Of a stretch of DNA of 64,000 nucleotides, positions 1 to 9,385 are shown piece by piece (within the stretch, counting starts at the first letter, position 1; the number at the start of each line of letters is the position of its first letter). Below the pieces are notes generated by a model, which saw only the letters and a list, made by a program, of their open reading frames with translations, was not told where the DNA came from and searched no databases. The stretch lies in assembly GCA_040386155.1 (NCBI GenBank), contig JAZKFZ010000001.1, positions 310,001 to 374,000 on the forward strand, written 5' to 3'. Source of the DNA: M0103 sp040386155 (GTDB taxonomy: Bacteria > Bacteroidota > Bacteroidia > Flavobacteriales_D > Crocinitomicaceae). The position numbers and the translations under genes are program-made.

Positions 1-2186
1 TTCAAATGTTGACTAACAAATTGAATAGTGTTCTTGGATCATATACAACAACAATTAATATTAACAACCCGATCAACTTGTTTGCTTCTGAAGATGCAAA
101 AATGGACAAGTTTGTGAAGGAAGTGATTGGTGGAACTGCTTCGGATGTAGTTATTTTCTTAAATACAAATCCAGCGTACACTTTACCTAATGGTGCTGAG
201 TTCGGAAAAGCAATTTCTAAAATTAAAACCTCTGTAGCAATTTCTCAGTTCGCTGACGAAACTGCAAGTAATGCAACAATTGTATTGCCTCAATTACATG
301 CTTTGGAGCAATGGATGGATTACCAGCCAACGTTAACGCAGTATGCTCTAGCACAACCAACGATTCGACCTTTGTTTGGCAATGCAGTATCAGCATTAGA
401 ATGTTTCTTAGTGTGGGCTGATAAAGCGAGTCGTGGAGGTAAAGACTCAAAAGTTGCATACGATTACATTAAACAAAACTGGGTGCAATATGGTTTCCCA
501 ATGCAAACTTATTACAAGGATGCAGAGAGTTACTGGAATAACATGGTACACAACACAACGTACAATGATGCTCCTCCAGCTGCTACAGCACCAACATTCT
601 CTGGCACATTGAGCGGTTTAACGTCAATGATTCCATCAACGAAAGGAGAATGGGAAGTGATGTTCTACCAAAAAGCTGGACTTGGAACGGGTGCGCAAGC
701 GCACAATCCATGGTTGCAAGAGTTGCCAGATCCAATGACGAAAGTTACTTGGGACAACTATATTACTATGAATCCGGTTGATATGAAAGGCAAGTACGCC
801 ACTACATTCGATCAAGAGCATGGTTTAAGTTTAGTTACTTTAACAATCAAAGGAAAGAAAGTATCACTTCCAGTTTACCCATTACCAGGACAAGCATTAG
901 GCACAGTAGGTGTGGCACTTGGATACGGTAGAGGAGCAAATGGAGAAGAAATTGGTAAAGGTGCTTTCCAAACAAAAGAATACGGTGGTCACGTAACTGA
1001 CGCAAATGGAGGTCTTGCACCAATTGGAGCAAATGCTTATCAATTTGTAACATTAGATGGCGGATCCTACCAATACGAAGCTTCGGCTTCAATTTCAGCA
1101 GCTGAATCTAGCTATTTGATCGCTGCAACACAAATTCACCACACTGTAATGGCGCGTCATTCAGTTGTTCGTGAAACAACATTAGATATCTACAAAACAG
1201 GTGATGTTGAGGCGTTCAATCCTCCACACATGTTACAAACTTTAGACAAAGAAGGTAATCACGTTGCTAAACCAGTAAGTGAGTTTGACTTATGGGAAGC
1301 GCATCCAGTAGAACATATTGGACATCGTTGGGTAATGACAATTGACCTTAACCAATGTTTTGGTTGTGGTGCTTGTTTAGTTGCTTGTCAAGTTGAAAAT
1401 AACGTACCAGTAGTTGGTAAAGATGAGGTTCGAAGAGGACGTGAAATGCACTGGTTGCGTTTAGATCGTTACTTCGCATCTGATGTGGAAGAAACAATTG
1501 GTACACGAAACGAAGAGTTTACCTACAGTAAAGCTGAAATTGCTGCTGAGAATCCAAAAGTGGTTCACATGCCAATGATGTGTCAGCAATGTAATCACGC
1601 TCCTTGTGAAACAGTTTGTCCAGTTGCTGCAACAACACACAGCAATGAAGGTTTAAATCAGATGACGTACAACCGTTGTATCGGAACTCGTTACTGTGCT
1701 AACAACTGTCCATACAAAGTAAGAAGATTTAACTGGTTTAACTACCCGTCTTACAAAAAATTCGCTGAAGTGAATCCTGCACAAGATGATTTAGGTCGTA
1801 TGGTATTGAATCCAGATGTTACAGTTCGTACACGAGGTGTAATGGAGAAATGTTCCATGTGTGTGCAGCAAATTCAAGCTGGTAAATTAACAGCGAAGAA
1901 AGAAGGTCGCCCAGTAGTAGATGGAGACATCAACACAGCATGTGCTGATGCTTGTCCATCTGGAGCTATTGTTTTTGGTGACTGGAATGACATTAAATCA
2001 AAAGTTCGTAAAGGCTCAGAAGAAACTCGTTCATACCAAGCTTTAGAGGAAATTGGTGTTAAACCAAATGTGTACTATAAAGTAAAAGTTCGTAATGAGA
2101 AAAACGAAGCGCTAGAGAAAATACAAGTAGCGGCAGCTCACCATGGTGGACATGAAGCTAAACATGAAGAAAAGAATCATCATTAA
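1..2186 (+). CDS. actB: Alternative Complex III iron-sulfur/molybdopterin-like subunit ActB (5'-truncated by window edge)
   Basis: C-terminal ~726 residues of the large periplasm-facing ACIII subunit, which relays electrons from quinol oxidation to cytochromes. The frame is open to the window edge, so the Met at base 6 is probably internal; the family is usually about 1000 residues. The molybdopterin-oxidoreductase-like part comes first. A ferredoxin-like domain follows with four cysteine clusters: CFGCGACLVACQ (about residue 450 of this part), CQQCNHAPCETVCP (~526), CIGTRYCANNCP (~558) and CSMC...CADACP (~616-651), as expected for several Fe-S clusters. The C-terminus is His-rich. It is followed at 18 bp by actC in an act-cox operon. 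Family knowledge: the Mo-binding fold of ActB carries no cofactor. The pentaheme ActA gene, normally upstream, would lie outside the window. Confidence 0.93.
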   Translation, partial: QMLTNKLNSVLGSYTTTININNPINLFASEDAKMDKFVKEVIGGTASDVVIFLNTNPAYTLPNGAEFGKAISKIKTSVAISQFADETASNATIVLPQLHALEQWMDYQPTLTQYALAQPTIRPLFGNAVSALECFLVWADKASRGGKDSKVAYDYIKQNWVQYGFPMQTYYKDAESYWNNMVHNTTYNDAPPAATAPTFSGTLSGLTSMIPSTKGEWEVMFYQKAGLGTGAQAHNPWLQELPDPMTKVTWDNYITMNPVDMKGKYATTFDQEHGLSLVTLTIKGKKVSLPVYPLPGQALGTVGVALGYGRGANGEEIGKGAFQTKEYGGHVTDANGGLAPIGANAYQFVTLDGGSYQYEASASISAAESSYLIAATQIHHTVMARHSVVRETTLDIYKTGDVEAFNPPHMLQTLDKEGNHVAKPVSEFDLWEAHPVEHIGHRWVMTIDLNQCFGCGACLVACQVENNVPVVGKDEVRRGREMHWLRLDRYFASDVEETIGTRNEEFTYSKAEIAAENPKVVHMPMMCQQCNHAPCETVCPVAATTHSNEGLNQMTYNRCIGTRYCANNCPYKVRRFNWFNYPSYKKFAEVNPAQDDLGRMVLNPDVTVRTRGVMEKCSMCVQQIQAGKLTAKKEGRPVVDGDINTACADACPSGAIVFGDWNDIKSKVRKGSEETRSYQALEEIGVKPNVYYKVKVRNEKNEALEKIQVAAAHHGGHEAKHEEKNHH

Positions 2187-2204
2187 TCGTAAATCCGATT
2201 TATA

Positions 2205-3605
2205 ATGCATAAGGAAGCAGCAATTAGAGAACCCCTCATTTTAGGTCACAAGACCTACCACGACATTACTGAAGATGTATGTCGACCAATTGAGGACAAA
2301 GCACCAAGAATGTGGTATATCTTGTTTGGTATCGCATTGATTATCGGACTCTATGGAGTTGGATGTATTTTGTACCTACTAGGCACCGGTATTGGTGTTT
2401 GGGGACTGAACAAAACAGTTGGTTGGGCATGGGATATCACTAACTTCGTTTGGTGGGTTGGTATCGGTCACGCAGGAACCTTAATCTCAGCAGTATTGTT
2501 GTTGTTCCGCCAGAAATGGAGAATGGCAATTAACCGTTCAGCTGAGGCGATGACAATCTTTGCCGTATTTATGGCAGGTATGTTCCCGTTAATTCACATG
2601 GGTCGTTTATGGGTTGGTTACTGGACACTTCCATTACCAAATCAATTTGGATCACTTTGGGTGAACTTTAATTCACCATTGCTTTGGGACGTATTTGCAA
2701 TCTCTACTTATTTATCAGTATCATTAATTTTCTGGTACATTGGTTTGATTCCAGATTTTGCTACTATCCGTGACCGTGCTAAAAAGCCAGTTGCTAAGAA
2801 AATGTATTCGATTTTATCGTTCGGATGGTCGGGTAGAGCTAAACACTGGAATCGTTTTGAATTAGTTTCTTTGGTTCTTGCAGGTTTGGCAACACCACTA
2901 GTATTCTCCGTTCACTCGATTGTATCATTTGACTTTGCTACATCGGTTATTCCAGGATGGCACACAACTATTTTCCCTCCATACTTCGTTGCTGGTGCGG
3001 TATTCTCTGGATTCGCCATGGTACAAACATTGATGTTGATCATGCGTAAAGCCATGAGTCTTGAAGCATATATTCACACAAAGCACGTGGAGTATATGAA
3101 TATTGTAATCATGGTTACGGGTTCAATCGTTGGAACAGCATATATCACCGAGTTATTTATTTCTTGGTATTCAGGAGTTGAGTATGAAGGATATGCATTC
3201 ATGAATCGTGCAACTGGTCCATACTGGTGGGCATATTGGTCGATGATGACATGTAACGTTATTTCTCCACAATTAATGTGGTTCAAAAAATTGAGAAGAA
3301 GTTTGTTGTTTACGTTTATAATTTCAATTGTAGTAAACATCGGTATGTGGTTTGAGCGTTACGTAATTATCGTTACATCATTGCACCGCGATTACCTTCC
3401 ATCTTCTTGGAGTATGCACTTCCCAAGTCATATTGACATCGGTGTATATGTTGGTACAATTGGATTATTCTTTGTTTTCTTCCTTTTATTTGCTCGTTAC
3501 TTCCCTGTATTAGCATTAAATGAAGTAAAAACTATTTTGAAGTCGTCGGGAGAATCTTTCAAGAATGCTCCAGATCACGGACATACTACTAACGAGAGTC
3601 ACTAA
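2205..3605 (+). CDS. actC: ACIII membrane subunit ActC (NrfD/PsrC family)
   Basis: Polytopic NrfD-like membrane protein of 466 residues, the quinol-binding integral subunit of Alternative Complex III. Hydrophobic segments recur from about residue 35 to 440 with loops rich in Trp/His. The early segments WDITNFVWWVGIGHAGTLIS and FPLIHMGRLW are typical of the NrfD/ActC fold. The C-terminus is hydrophilic and His-rich. It sits 18 bp after actB and 18 bp before actD, so translation is probably coupled. No Shine-Dalgarno sequence is visible, as is normal in Bacteroidota. Confidence 0.94.
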   Translation: MHKEAAIREPLILGHKTYHDITEDVCRPIEDKAPRMWYILFGIALIIGLYGVGCILYLLGTGIGVWGLNKTVGWAWDITNFVWWVGIGHAGTLISAVLLLFRQKWRMAINRSAEAMTIFAVFMAGMFPLIHMGRLWVGYWTLPLPNQFGSLWVNFNSPLLWDVFAISTYLSVSLIFWYIGLIPDFATIRDRAKKPVAKKMYSILSFGWSGRAKHWNRFELVSLVLAGLATPLVFSVHSIVSFDFATSVIPGWHTTIFPPYFVAGAVFSGFAMVQTLMLIMRKAMSLEAYIHTKHVEYMNIVIMVTGSIVGTAYITELFISWYSGVEYEGYAFMNRATGPYWWAYWSMMTCNVISPQLMWFKKLRRSLLFTFIISIVVNIGMWFERYVIIVTSLHRDYLPSSWSMHFPSHIDIGVYVGTIGLFFVFFLLFARYFPVLALNEVKTILKSSGESFKNAPDHGHTTNESH

Positions 3606-3623
3606 TCAAAATACTTTAGAAAA

Positions 3624-4160
3624 ATGGCAGATAAAGTAATATATGCAATGTATGGCGATGAGGAAGTGCTAAAGGATGGCGCTAAGAAATTGGTATCTAG
3701 AGGTGTAAAAATCAATGAGGTATTTTCTCCATTTCCAATTCACGGAATCGATCCAATCATTGGAATTAAGAATACGCGATTAGGAATTATGGCTTTTCTT
3801 TATGGTTTGACAGGTTTAACCTTGGCAACGATTGGAATGCGTTATATGATGGTTGTCGATTGGCCAATGAACATTGGAGGTAAACCAAACTTTTCCTACA
3901 TGCAGAATATTTTGGCATTCATTCCAATTACATTTGAGTTCACTGTATTGTGTGCAGCTCATGGAATGGCGATCAGTTATTTGTTGAGAAACAAAACTTT
4001 GCCTGGTATGCCAGCTCAAAATCCTGATCCTCGAACAACAGATGATAAGTTTGTTATGGAAATTCGCTTATCTGAGAATGATAAGTTTTCAGCAGACGAA
4101 TTGACAGCAATGTTGAATGAAACAGGATTGATTGAATTAGATCAAAAAGATATTAAATAA
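3624..4160 (+). CDS. actD: ACIII subunit ActD (DUF3341 family)
   Basis: Protein of 178 residues with a soluble N-terminal part (a small alpha/beta region that begins by describing a gene-product-like YAMYGDEEVLKDGAKKL segment), two transmembrane helices at about 52-75 and 92-118, and an acidic C-terminal tail. This is the DUF3341/ActD architecture of Alternative Complex III. Its position between actC and actE supports the call. ActD is thought to be structural; no redox-ligand motif is visible. The start at 3624 lies 18 bp after actC. Confidence 0.92.
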   Translation: MADKVIYAMYGDEEVLKDGAKKLVSRGVKINEVFSPFPIHGIDPIIGIKNTRLGIMAFLYGLTGLTLATIGMRYMMVVDWPMNIGGKPNFSYMQNILAFIPITFEFTVLCAAHGMAISYLLRNKTLPGMPAQNPDPRTTDDKFVMEIRLSENDKFSADELTAMLNETGLIELDQKDIK

Positions 4161-4203
4161 TTGCAAAAGTGTCAGTGGCAAGTTCACGATAAAATTGAAT
4201 AAG

Positions 4204-4935
4204 ATGAAAATTGAATTTAAGGCAATAGCAAGTTTTACAATAACAGCAGTTTCTGTTTTGTTATTGGGTTCATGCACCTCAAATGCTGATAGTCCGGGTC
4301 TTGAGTACATGCCAGACATGTACCGCTCGCCGGCAATTGAACCATACGTGGATTATGGAGAAGTTCGTGGTACCATTAATGAAGCTGCAAAAAACGCACT
4401 TTCTGCAATGACGCCTCCGAACGGAACGATTCCTTATTATGGAACGGACTCAGCGACTGTAGCGTTAATGCTTCCTTATGGAAGAAAGGCGAATGTTGCT
4501 TTCCGTGAAACACATGGTATGTATGGATCAGATTTATCAACAACGGATGATTACGCTCTAGCTCTTGCAGATGCTAATCCAATGAAGATGACGGCTGAGA
4601 ATTCAGAAGCTATATTGAAGAAAGGAAAGGAATTGTATACTTACATGTGTCAGCACTGTCATGGTGAAAAGGGTGATGGTCAAGGAGCAATGGTAAAAAG
4701 TGGAGCCTATACAGGAGTTCCTGCTTATACTGAGCGCGCTGCTTTGTCAGATGGACAGATTTTCTATTCCATATACTACGGAAAGGGAGCAATGGGATCT
4801 CATTCATCTCAGTTAAACAAGAAAGAAATATGGACATTGGTGCACTACGTAAGAAAGTTCCAAAATCCTGCGTATGGATCTGCTGATGCGGCAATAGTTG
4901 CTCCAGCGGCTGACACGTTGAAAGTTATTAAGTAA
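4204..4935 (+). CDS. actE: ACIII monoheme cytochrome c lipoprotein ActE
   Basis: Exported monoheme cytochrome c of 243 residues. The N-terminus is a lipoprotein signal peptide ending in the lipobox LLGSC, and the single heme site is CQHCH (about residue 150) within MCQHCHGEKGDGQG. The axial Met is probably in the following GAMGSHSSQL segment. I chose ATG at 4204; an in-frame TTG at 4195 would add only three residues and makes no better signal peptide. The gene lies between actD and actF, matching the ACIII order. Inferred role: accept electrons from ActB/ActA and pass them to the CuA site of CoxB or to a carrier. Confidence 0.92.
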   Translation: MKIEFKAIASFTITAVSVLLLGSCTSNADSPGLEYMPDMYRSPAIEPYVDYGEVRGTINEAAKNALSAMTPPNGTIPYYGTDSATVALMLPYGRKANVAFRETHGMYGSDLSTTDDYALALADANPMKMTAENSEAILKKGKELYTYMCQHCHGEKGDGQGAMVKSGAYTGVPAYTERAALSDGQIFYSIYYGKGAMGSHSSQLNKKEIWTLVHYVRKFQNPAYGSADAAIVAPAADTLKVIK

Positions 4936-4955
4936 TAATTTGAATATCAATAGAA

Positions 4956-6158
4956 ATGGAATTCACAATTAATAAAAAAGCGAAAACATTCACTGTAATC
5001 TTGATGGCAGTTGGATTGGTATTCACTGTGATAGGGGCACTATGTGCAATGAACGACCATCATTTTACTACTCGTTTGTATGTAGATATGTTGGTAAACA
5101 GTTTCTTTTTCTTCGCAATTGGATTAGGAGCGTTATTTTTCTTAGCATTAAATTATGCTACTGAATCTGGCTGGTACGCGTCAGTGAAAAGAATTATCGA
5201 AGCTGTTGCTGGATTTTTGCCAGTAGGGATTACGTTGATGTTAGCAACCTTACTTACATTATCGTTCGTTCATGGTGGTCACGTTTATCTTTGGATGGAT
5301 CCTGCGTATACTGACCCGAGTTCTCATCATTATGATGAAATCATTGCTGGTAAGACACCGTACTTTAATATGATATTCTTCTGGATTAGAACAATTATTT
5401 ACATGGCTATTTACTTTATCTTCTGGAGAGGTTTTAGAATGAGATCAATTGAAGAAGACAGAGTTGGAGGAACTGAGATTCACTTTAGAAACTACCGTAA
5501 AGGTGCCGCATTCCTAGTTTTCTTCGCTGTGTTTAGTTCGACATCTGCGTGGGATTGGATCATGGCAGTTGATATTCACTGGTTCTCTACTTTGTTTGGC
5601 TGGTACACTTTTGCTGGAATGTGGGTTTCTTCTATGATTGTAATCATTTTGTTGACTTTGTATTTGAAATGCAACGATTATCTGCCAAATGTAAACGAGA
5701 ATCACATTCACGATTTAGGTAAATGGATGTTCGCTATTTCATTCTTGTGGTCATACTTATGGTTTTCACAATTCATGTTGATTTGGTATTCCAATATGGC
5801 AGAAGAAGTTATTTATTTTACAAATAGAATTGAGAATTTTAAAGTGCTTTACTTCTCAATGTTTGTGATCAACTTTGCATTCCCAATGTTAGTTTTAATG
5901 TCAAGAGATGCTAAACGTAATGCAGGAATCTTAACTTTTGTTGGTTTGGTTATTCTTGTTGGTCACTGGTTGGATGTATACATTATGATTGCTGGCGGAA
6001 CACTTGGAGCAAATGCAAAAATTGGATTGTTGGAGATTGGTACTGCAATATTGATTGCTGGAGTATTTATCAGAGTAGTTTTGGTTAACTTGACAAAAGC
6101 ACCATTGACACCGGTAAATCACCCTTTCTTGGACGAAAGTATTCACCACGAAATTTAA
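4956..6158 (+). CDS. actF: ACIII membrane subunit ActF
   Basis: Integral membrane protein of 400 residues with about ten hydrophobic helices, starting with a soluble lysine-rich tip (MEFTINKKAKTF) and a helix at about 12-32. It belongs to the ActF/quinol:cytochrome c oxidoreductase membrane-subunit family, structurally related to ActC. Recognisable stretches are WDWIMAVDIHWFSTLFGWY (about residues 200-220) and FLWSYLWFSQFMLIWYSNM (about 265-285). It follows actE by 20 bp and precedes coxB by 30 bp, so ACIII and the oxidase are probably co-transcribed, in line with the ACIII-oxidase supercomplexes known in Bacteroidota. Confidence 0.93.
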   Translation: MEFTINKKAKTFTVILMAVGLVFTVIGALCAMNDHHFTTRLYVDMLVNSFFFFAIGLGALFFLALNYATESGWYASVKRIIEAVAGFLPVGITLMLATLLTLSFVHGGHVYLWMDPAYTDPSSHHYDEIIAGKTPYFNMIFFWIRTIIYMAIYFIFWRGFRMRSIEEDRVGGTEIHFRNYRKGAAFLVFFAVFSSTSAWDWIMAVDIHWFSTLFGWYTFAGMWVSSMIVIILLTLYLKCNDYLPNVNENHIHDLGKWMFAISFLWSYLWFSQFMLIWYSNMAEEVIYFTNRIENFKVLYFSMFVINFAFPMLVLMSRDAKRNAGILTFVGLVILVGHWLDVYIMIAGGTLGANAKIGLLEIGTAILIAGVFIRVVLVNLTKAPLTPVNHPFLDESIHHEI

Positions 6159-6188
6159 TAGACTTTAAGTATTAATTCAGAGTAAGAC

Positions 6189-7451
6189 ATGGGAACAAAA
6201 TTAATTATTCTACTTGTTATTGTTTTAGGAGCTATCGCTATTGCACAATTAGCGCGCGTATATGAGCTTTCTAATAAATTACTAGATAGAAAAGAGCACG
6301 AAATTTCTAATAGAGACAATATCATCAACGCTCGTTTGATGTTACTTTTTGGTATCCTCTTTTTTGTAGGTGTAATTTATCTTTTTGTTCATTACGGTTG
6401 GGCTGGTCGTGGCGATGCGGCTACTCCTCATGGTAGAGAGTTGGATTGGTTGATGAACATTAACTTAATTATCATTACTGCCATTTTCTTTCTGACGAAT
6501 GGTTTATTATTCTATTTCGGATATAAGCACGTTAAAAAGCCAGGAGTTAAGGCGCTTTACTATCCGCATAACAATAAATTGGAGTTGTTATGGACAGTAG
6601 TTCCTGCTATTGTGTTGGCAGTAATCATTATCCTAGGTTTGAGATCTTGGAACAGTATTACGGGTGATGCAGATAAAGAAGCAATTCGTTTGGAATTGTT
6701 CTCTAAGCAATTCGACTGGACAGCTCGCTATGCAGGTCTTGATAACCAATTAGGAAATTTTGATTACAAATTAACGACTGATAAGAATGAATTGGCACTT
6801 TTGACAACTAATACTATTGACAGTGCAATTTTTGTAATGCAATCAGGTCCAAGTGGAATTGATTCTCTTGAAGCTAAATTGAACAATCGTAAATTGGTAA
6901 TGGTGCCAGAAGATAGAGAGAAAATGGAGACAGATTTATCTCGTAAAACACGATTGATTCGTTTATTGCACCAAATGAAAGCACGTCATAATGCAAAGTT
7001 AGATGCAGCAGCTTGGGATGACATTATTCAGAAAGATACTTTGTACCTATGTACGAATAAAGAATATGAAATGAACTTCCGTTCGAAAGATGTTATCCAC
7101 TCTGCACATTTCCCGTACTTCAGAGCACAAATGAATACTGTACCTGGTTTAACTACGCGTTTTAAATTCACTCCAGATGTTACTACTAAACAGATGCGTG
7201 ATAGAATGGGTGATCCGAAGTTTAACTACGTATTGCTTTGTAACAAAATTTGTGGTGGTTCACATTACAAGATGAAAATGATTGTTGTTGTGTTAGGTGA
7301 AAAGGAATACAAGAAATGGTATGAAGCTAAGCAGCTTGCAACATTTAAAAATTCATTCTTTGGAGCACCTGTAACAGAAACAGTAACTCCTGCAGCAGCA
7401 AGTGATACTTTAGCTGTAATGGCAGATACCTTGACCTTAGTAAAAAAATAA
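6189..7451 (+). CDS. coxB: Cytochrome c oxidase subunit II (CuA subunit)
   Basis: Subunit II of a heme-copper oxidase, 420 residues, longer than the classical ~300 as is common in Bacteroidota. There is an N-terminal membrane anchor (residues 4-22), then two helices near 50-70 and 90-115, followed by a periplasmic cupredoxin domain. The CuA ligands are present: His in DVIHSAHFPYFRAQ (~300) and CNKICGGSHYKM (~351-362), fitting CxxxCxxxHxxM. An insertion between the FSKQFDWTARYAG strand and the CuA region contains many charged residues. The C-terminal tail is Ala/Thr-rich. The gene lies between actF and coxA. Confidence 0.95.
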   Translation: MGTKLIILLVIVLGAIAIAQLARVYELSNKLLDRKEHEISNRDNIINARLMLLFGILFFVGVIYLFVHYGWAGRGDAATPHGRELDWLMNINLIIITAIFFLTNGLLFYFGYKHVKKPGVKALYYPHNNKLELLWTVVPAIVLAVIIILGLRSWNSITGDADKEAIRLELFSKQFDWTARYAGLDNQLGNFDYKLTTDKNELALLTTNTIDSAIFVMQSGPSGIDSLEAKLNNRKLVMVPEDREKMETDLSRKTRLIRLLHQMKARHNAKLDAAAWDDIIQKDTLYLCTNKEYEMNFRSKDVIHSAHFPYFRAQMNTVPGLTTRFKFTPDVTTKQMRDRMGDPKFNYVLLCNKICGGSHYKMKMIVVVLGEKEYKKWYEAKQLATFKNSFFGAPVTETVTPAAASDTLAVMADTLTLVKK

Positions 7452-7476
7452 TTACAAAAAATAAATACAAGACAAA

Positions 7477-9300
7477 ATGGGGGCAGTAGCACACGACGCA
7501 CACGGACACCACGATTCTCATGCACACCACGATGATCATGGACATCATGAAGAGAATTTTGTTTCTAAATACATTTTCTCACAAGATCACAAAATGATTT
7601 CTAAGCAGTTCTTGATGACTGCAATCTTTATGGGGTTCTTGGCTATGTTGTTATCGATTTTATTTCGTATTCAATTAGCATGGCCAGGTGAAAGTTCAAA
7701 TTTCCTTTCTTTCTTTTTAGGTGAAACTTGGGCGCCAGGTGGAATCTTGAAAGAAGATATGTATTTAGGATTGGTGACAATTCACGGTACTATCATGGTT
7801 TTCTTCCTATTAACAGGTGGTTTATCTGGAACATTCTCTAACTTGCTAATTCCATTGCAATTGGGTGCTCGTGATATGGCATCGGGGTTCTTGAACATGC
7901 TTTCTTATTGGTTCTTTTTCTTGTCTACCATCATTATGCTTGTCTCATTGTTCGTTGAGTCAGGTCCCGCGATGGCTGGTTGGACAGTTTACCCACCTTT
8001 ATCTGCTTTACCACAAGCTGTATCCGGTTCAGGAACAGGAATGACGCTATGGTTGGTTTCAATGTCAATCTTTATTGTTTCTTCTTTACTTGGTTCATTG
8101 AACTACATCGTTACAGTTTTGAATCTTAGAACTAAAGGAATGAGCATGACGAAAATGCCATTAACAATCTGGGCATTCTTTATTACAGCAGTATTAGGTG
8201 TATTATCGTTCCCAGTTCTATTATCTGCAGCATTGTTATTGTTGATGGATAGATTAGCTGGAACTAGTTTCTACTTATCTGATATCATCGTTGGTGGTGA
8301 AATGTTGACAAATCATGGTGGTTCTCCTATTCTTTACCAGCATTTATTTTGGTTCTTAGGTCATCCTGAAGTATACATCGTATTATTACCAGCACTTGGT
8401 TTGTCTTCTGAGATTATTTCAACAAATTCTCGTAAACCAATCTTTGGATACCGCGCCATGATTGGTTCGATGTTAGCCATTGGTTTCCTTTCCTTCATTG
8501 TATGGGCGCATCACATGTTTATCACAGGTATGAACCCATTCCTCGGAAGTGTGTTTGTATTTACCACATTATTGATTGCAATTCCTTCCGCAGTAAAAGT
8601 ATTTAACTACTTGACAACACTTTGGAAAGGGTCGATTGTTTATACACCAGCAATGTTATTTGCAATTGGTTTAGTTTCAACATTCATCACTGGTGGTGTT
8701 ACTGGAATTATCCTTGCTGATGCTGCCTTAGACATTGCAGTGCATGACACCATGTTCGTTGTTGCTCACTTCCACGTTGTAATGGGTCTATCGGCTGTGT
8801 TTGGAATGTTTGCTGGGGTTTACCATTGGTTCCCTAAAATGTATGGTCGTGTGATGAATAACCGTCTAGGTTACATCCACTTCTGGTTAACAATCATTTC
8901 AGGTTACGGCGTGTTCTTCCCTATGCACTTTGTAGGAATTTCTGGAGCACCTCGTCGTTACTATGATTATTCAGTGTACGGAGAGTTTGATACTGATGCG
9001 TTTAATGTAATCATGGACTTAAATGTGATCATTACAATTTTTGCTATCATTGGTTCGTTTGCTCAGCTGTTATTCTTGTTTAACTTCTTCTATAGTATTT
9101 TCCGTGGTCCTAAAGCTCCGCAAAATCCTTGGAATGGTACAACATTGGAATGGACAACTCCTGTTGAGCACATCCATGGTAACTGGCCAGGAGAACTTCC
9201 AACTGTACACCGTTGGCCATATGATTATTCGAAACCAGGTTCTGATGTAGACTTTATTCCTCAAACTACGCCAATGGCGGAAGGAGAAGAGGAGCATTAG
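7477..9300 (+). CDS. coxA: Cytochrome c oxidase subunit I
   Basis: Catalytic subunit I of an aa3/caa3-type (A-family-like) oxidase, 607 residues, about twelve helices. A His-rich N-terminal tail (about residues 4-25) precedes the first helix. The CuB/active-site segment LFWFLGHPEVYIVLLPALG (~290) contains the His-Tyr pair region, WAHHMF (~344) supplies the CuB histidines, and VVAHFHVVMG (~428) supplies the heme ligands. It reduces O2 and pumps protons, taking electrons from CoxB. It is the last gene of the respiratory operon and is followed by a strong hairpin terminator. No subunit III or IV gene follows; these must lie elsewhere if present. Confidence 0.96.
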   Translation: MGAVAHDAHGHHDSHAHHDDHGHHEENFVSKYIFSQDHKMISKQFLMTAIFMGFLAMLLSILFRIQLAWPGESSNFLSFFLGETWAPGGILKEDMYLGLVTIHGTIMVFFLLTGGLSGTFSNLLIPLQLGARDMASGFLNMLSYWFFFLSTIIMLVSLFVESGPAMAGWTVYPPLSALPQAVSGSGTGMTLWLVSMSIFIVSSLLGSLNYIVTVLNLRTKGMSMTKMPLTIWAFFITAVLGVLSFPVLLSAALLLLMDRLAGTSFYLSDIIVGGEMLTNHGGSPILYQHLFWFLGHPEVYIVLLPALGLSSEIISTNSRKPIFGYRAMIGSMLAIGFLSFIVWAHHMFITGMNPFLGSVFVFTTLLIAIPSAVKVFNYLTTLWKGSIVYTPAMLFAIGLVSTFITGGVTGIILADAALDIAVHDTMFVVAHFHVVMGLSAVFGMFAGVYHWFPKMYGRVMNNRLGYIHFWLTIISGYGVFFPMHFVGISGAPRRYYDYSVYGEFDTDAFNVIMDLNVIITIFAIIGSFAQLLFLFNFFYSIFRGPKAPQNPWNGTTLEWTTPVEHIHGNWPGELPTVHRWPYDYSKPGSDVDFIPQTTPMAEGEEEH

Positions 9301-9323
9301 TCCTCAAGTATATAAGATTTTGA

Positions 9324-9358
9324 ATGCCTTCAATCATATTTGGTTGAAGGCATTTTTT
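9324..9358 (+). terminator. Intrinsic terminator of the act-cox operon
   Basis: A 10-bp perfect stem, ATGCCTTCAA (9324-9333) with TTGAAGGCAT (9344-9353), a 10-nt loop, and a T-run to 9358. It separates coxA from ruvB. Confidence 0.85.
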
Positions 9359-9385
9359 GTGCTAATCATTTAGTATTTTTGTTAG

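Noticed and set aside
4195..4203. TTG start for actE three codons upstream
   Set aside because: ATG at 4204 gives a normal lipoprotein signal peptide; Bacteroidota rarely use TTG where ATG is available so close.
9041..9297. Small ORFs on both strands within the coxA 3' end
   Set aside because: Shadows of the conserved coxA reading frame.
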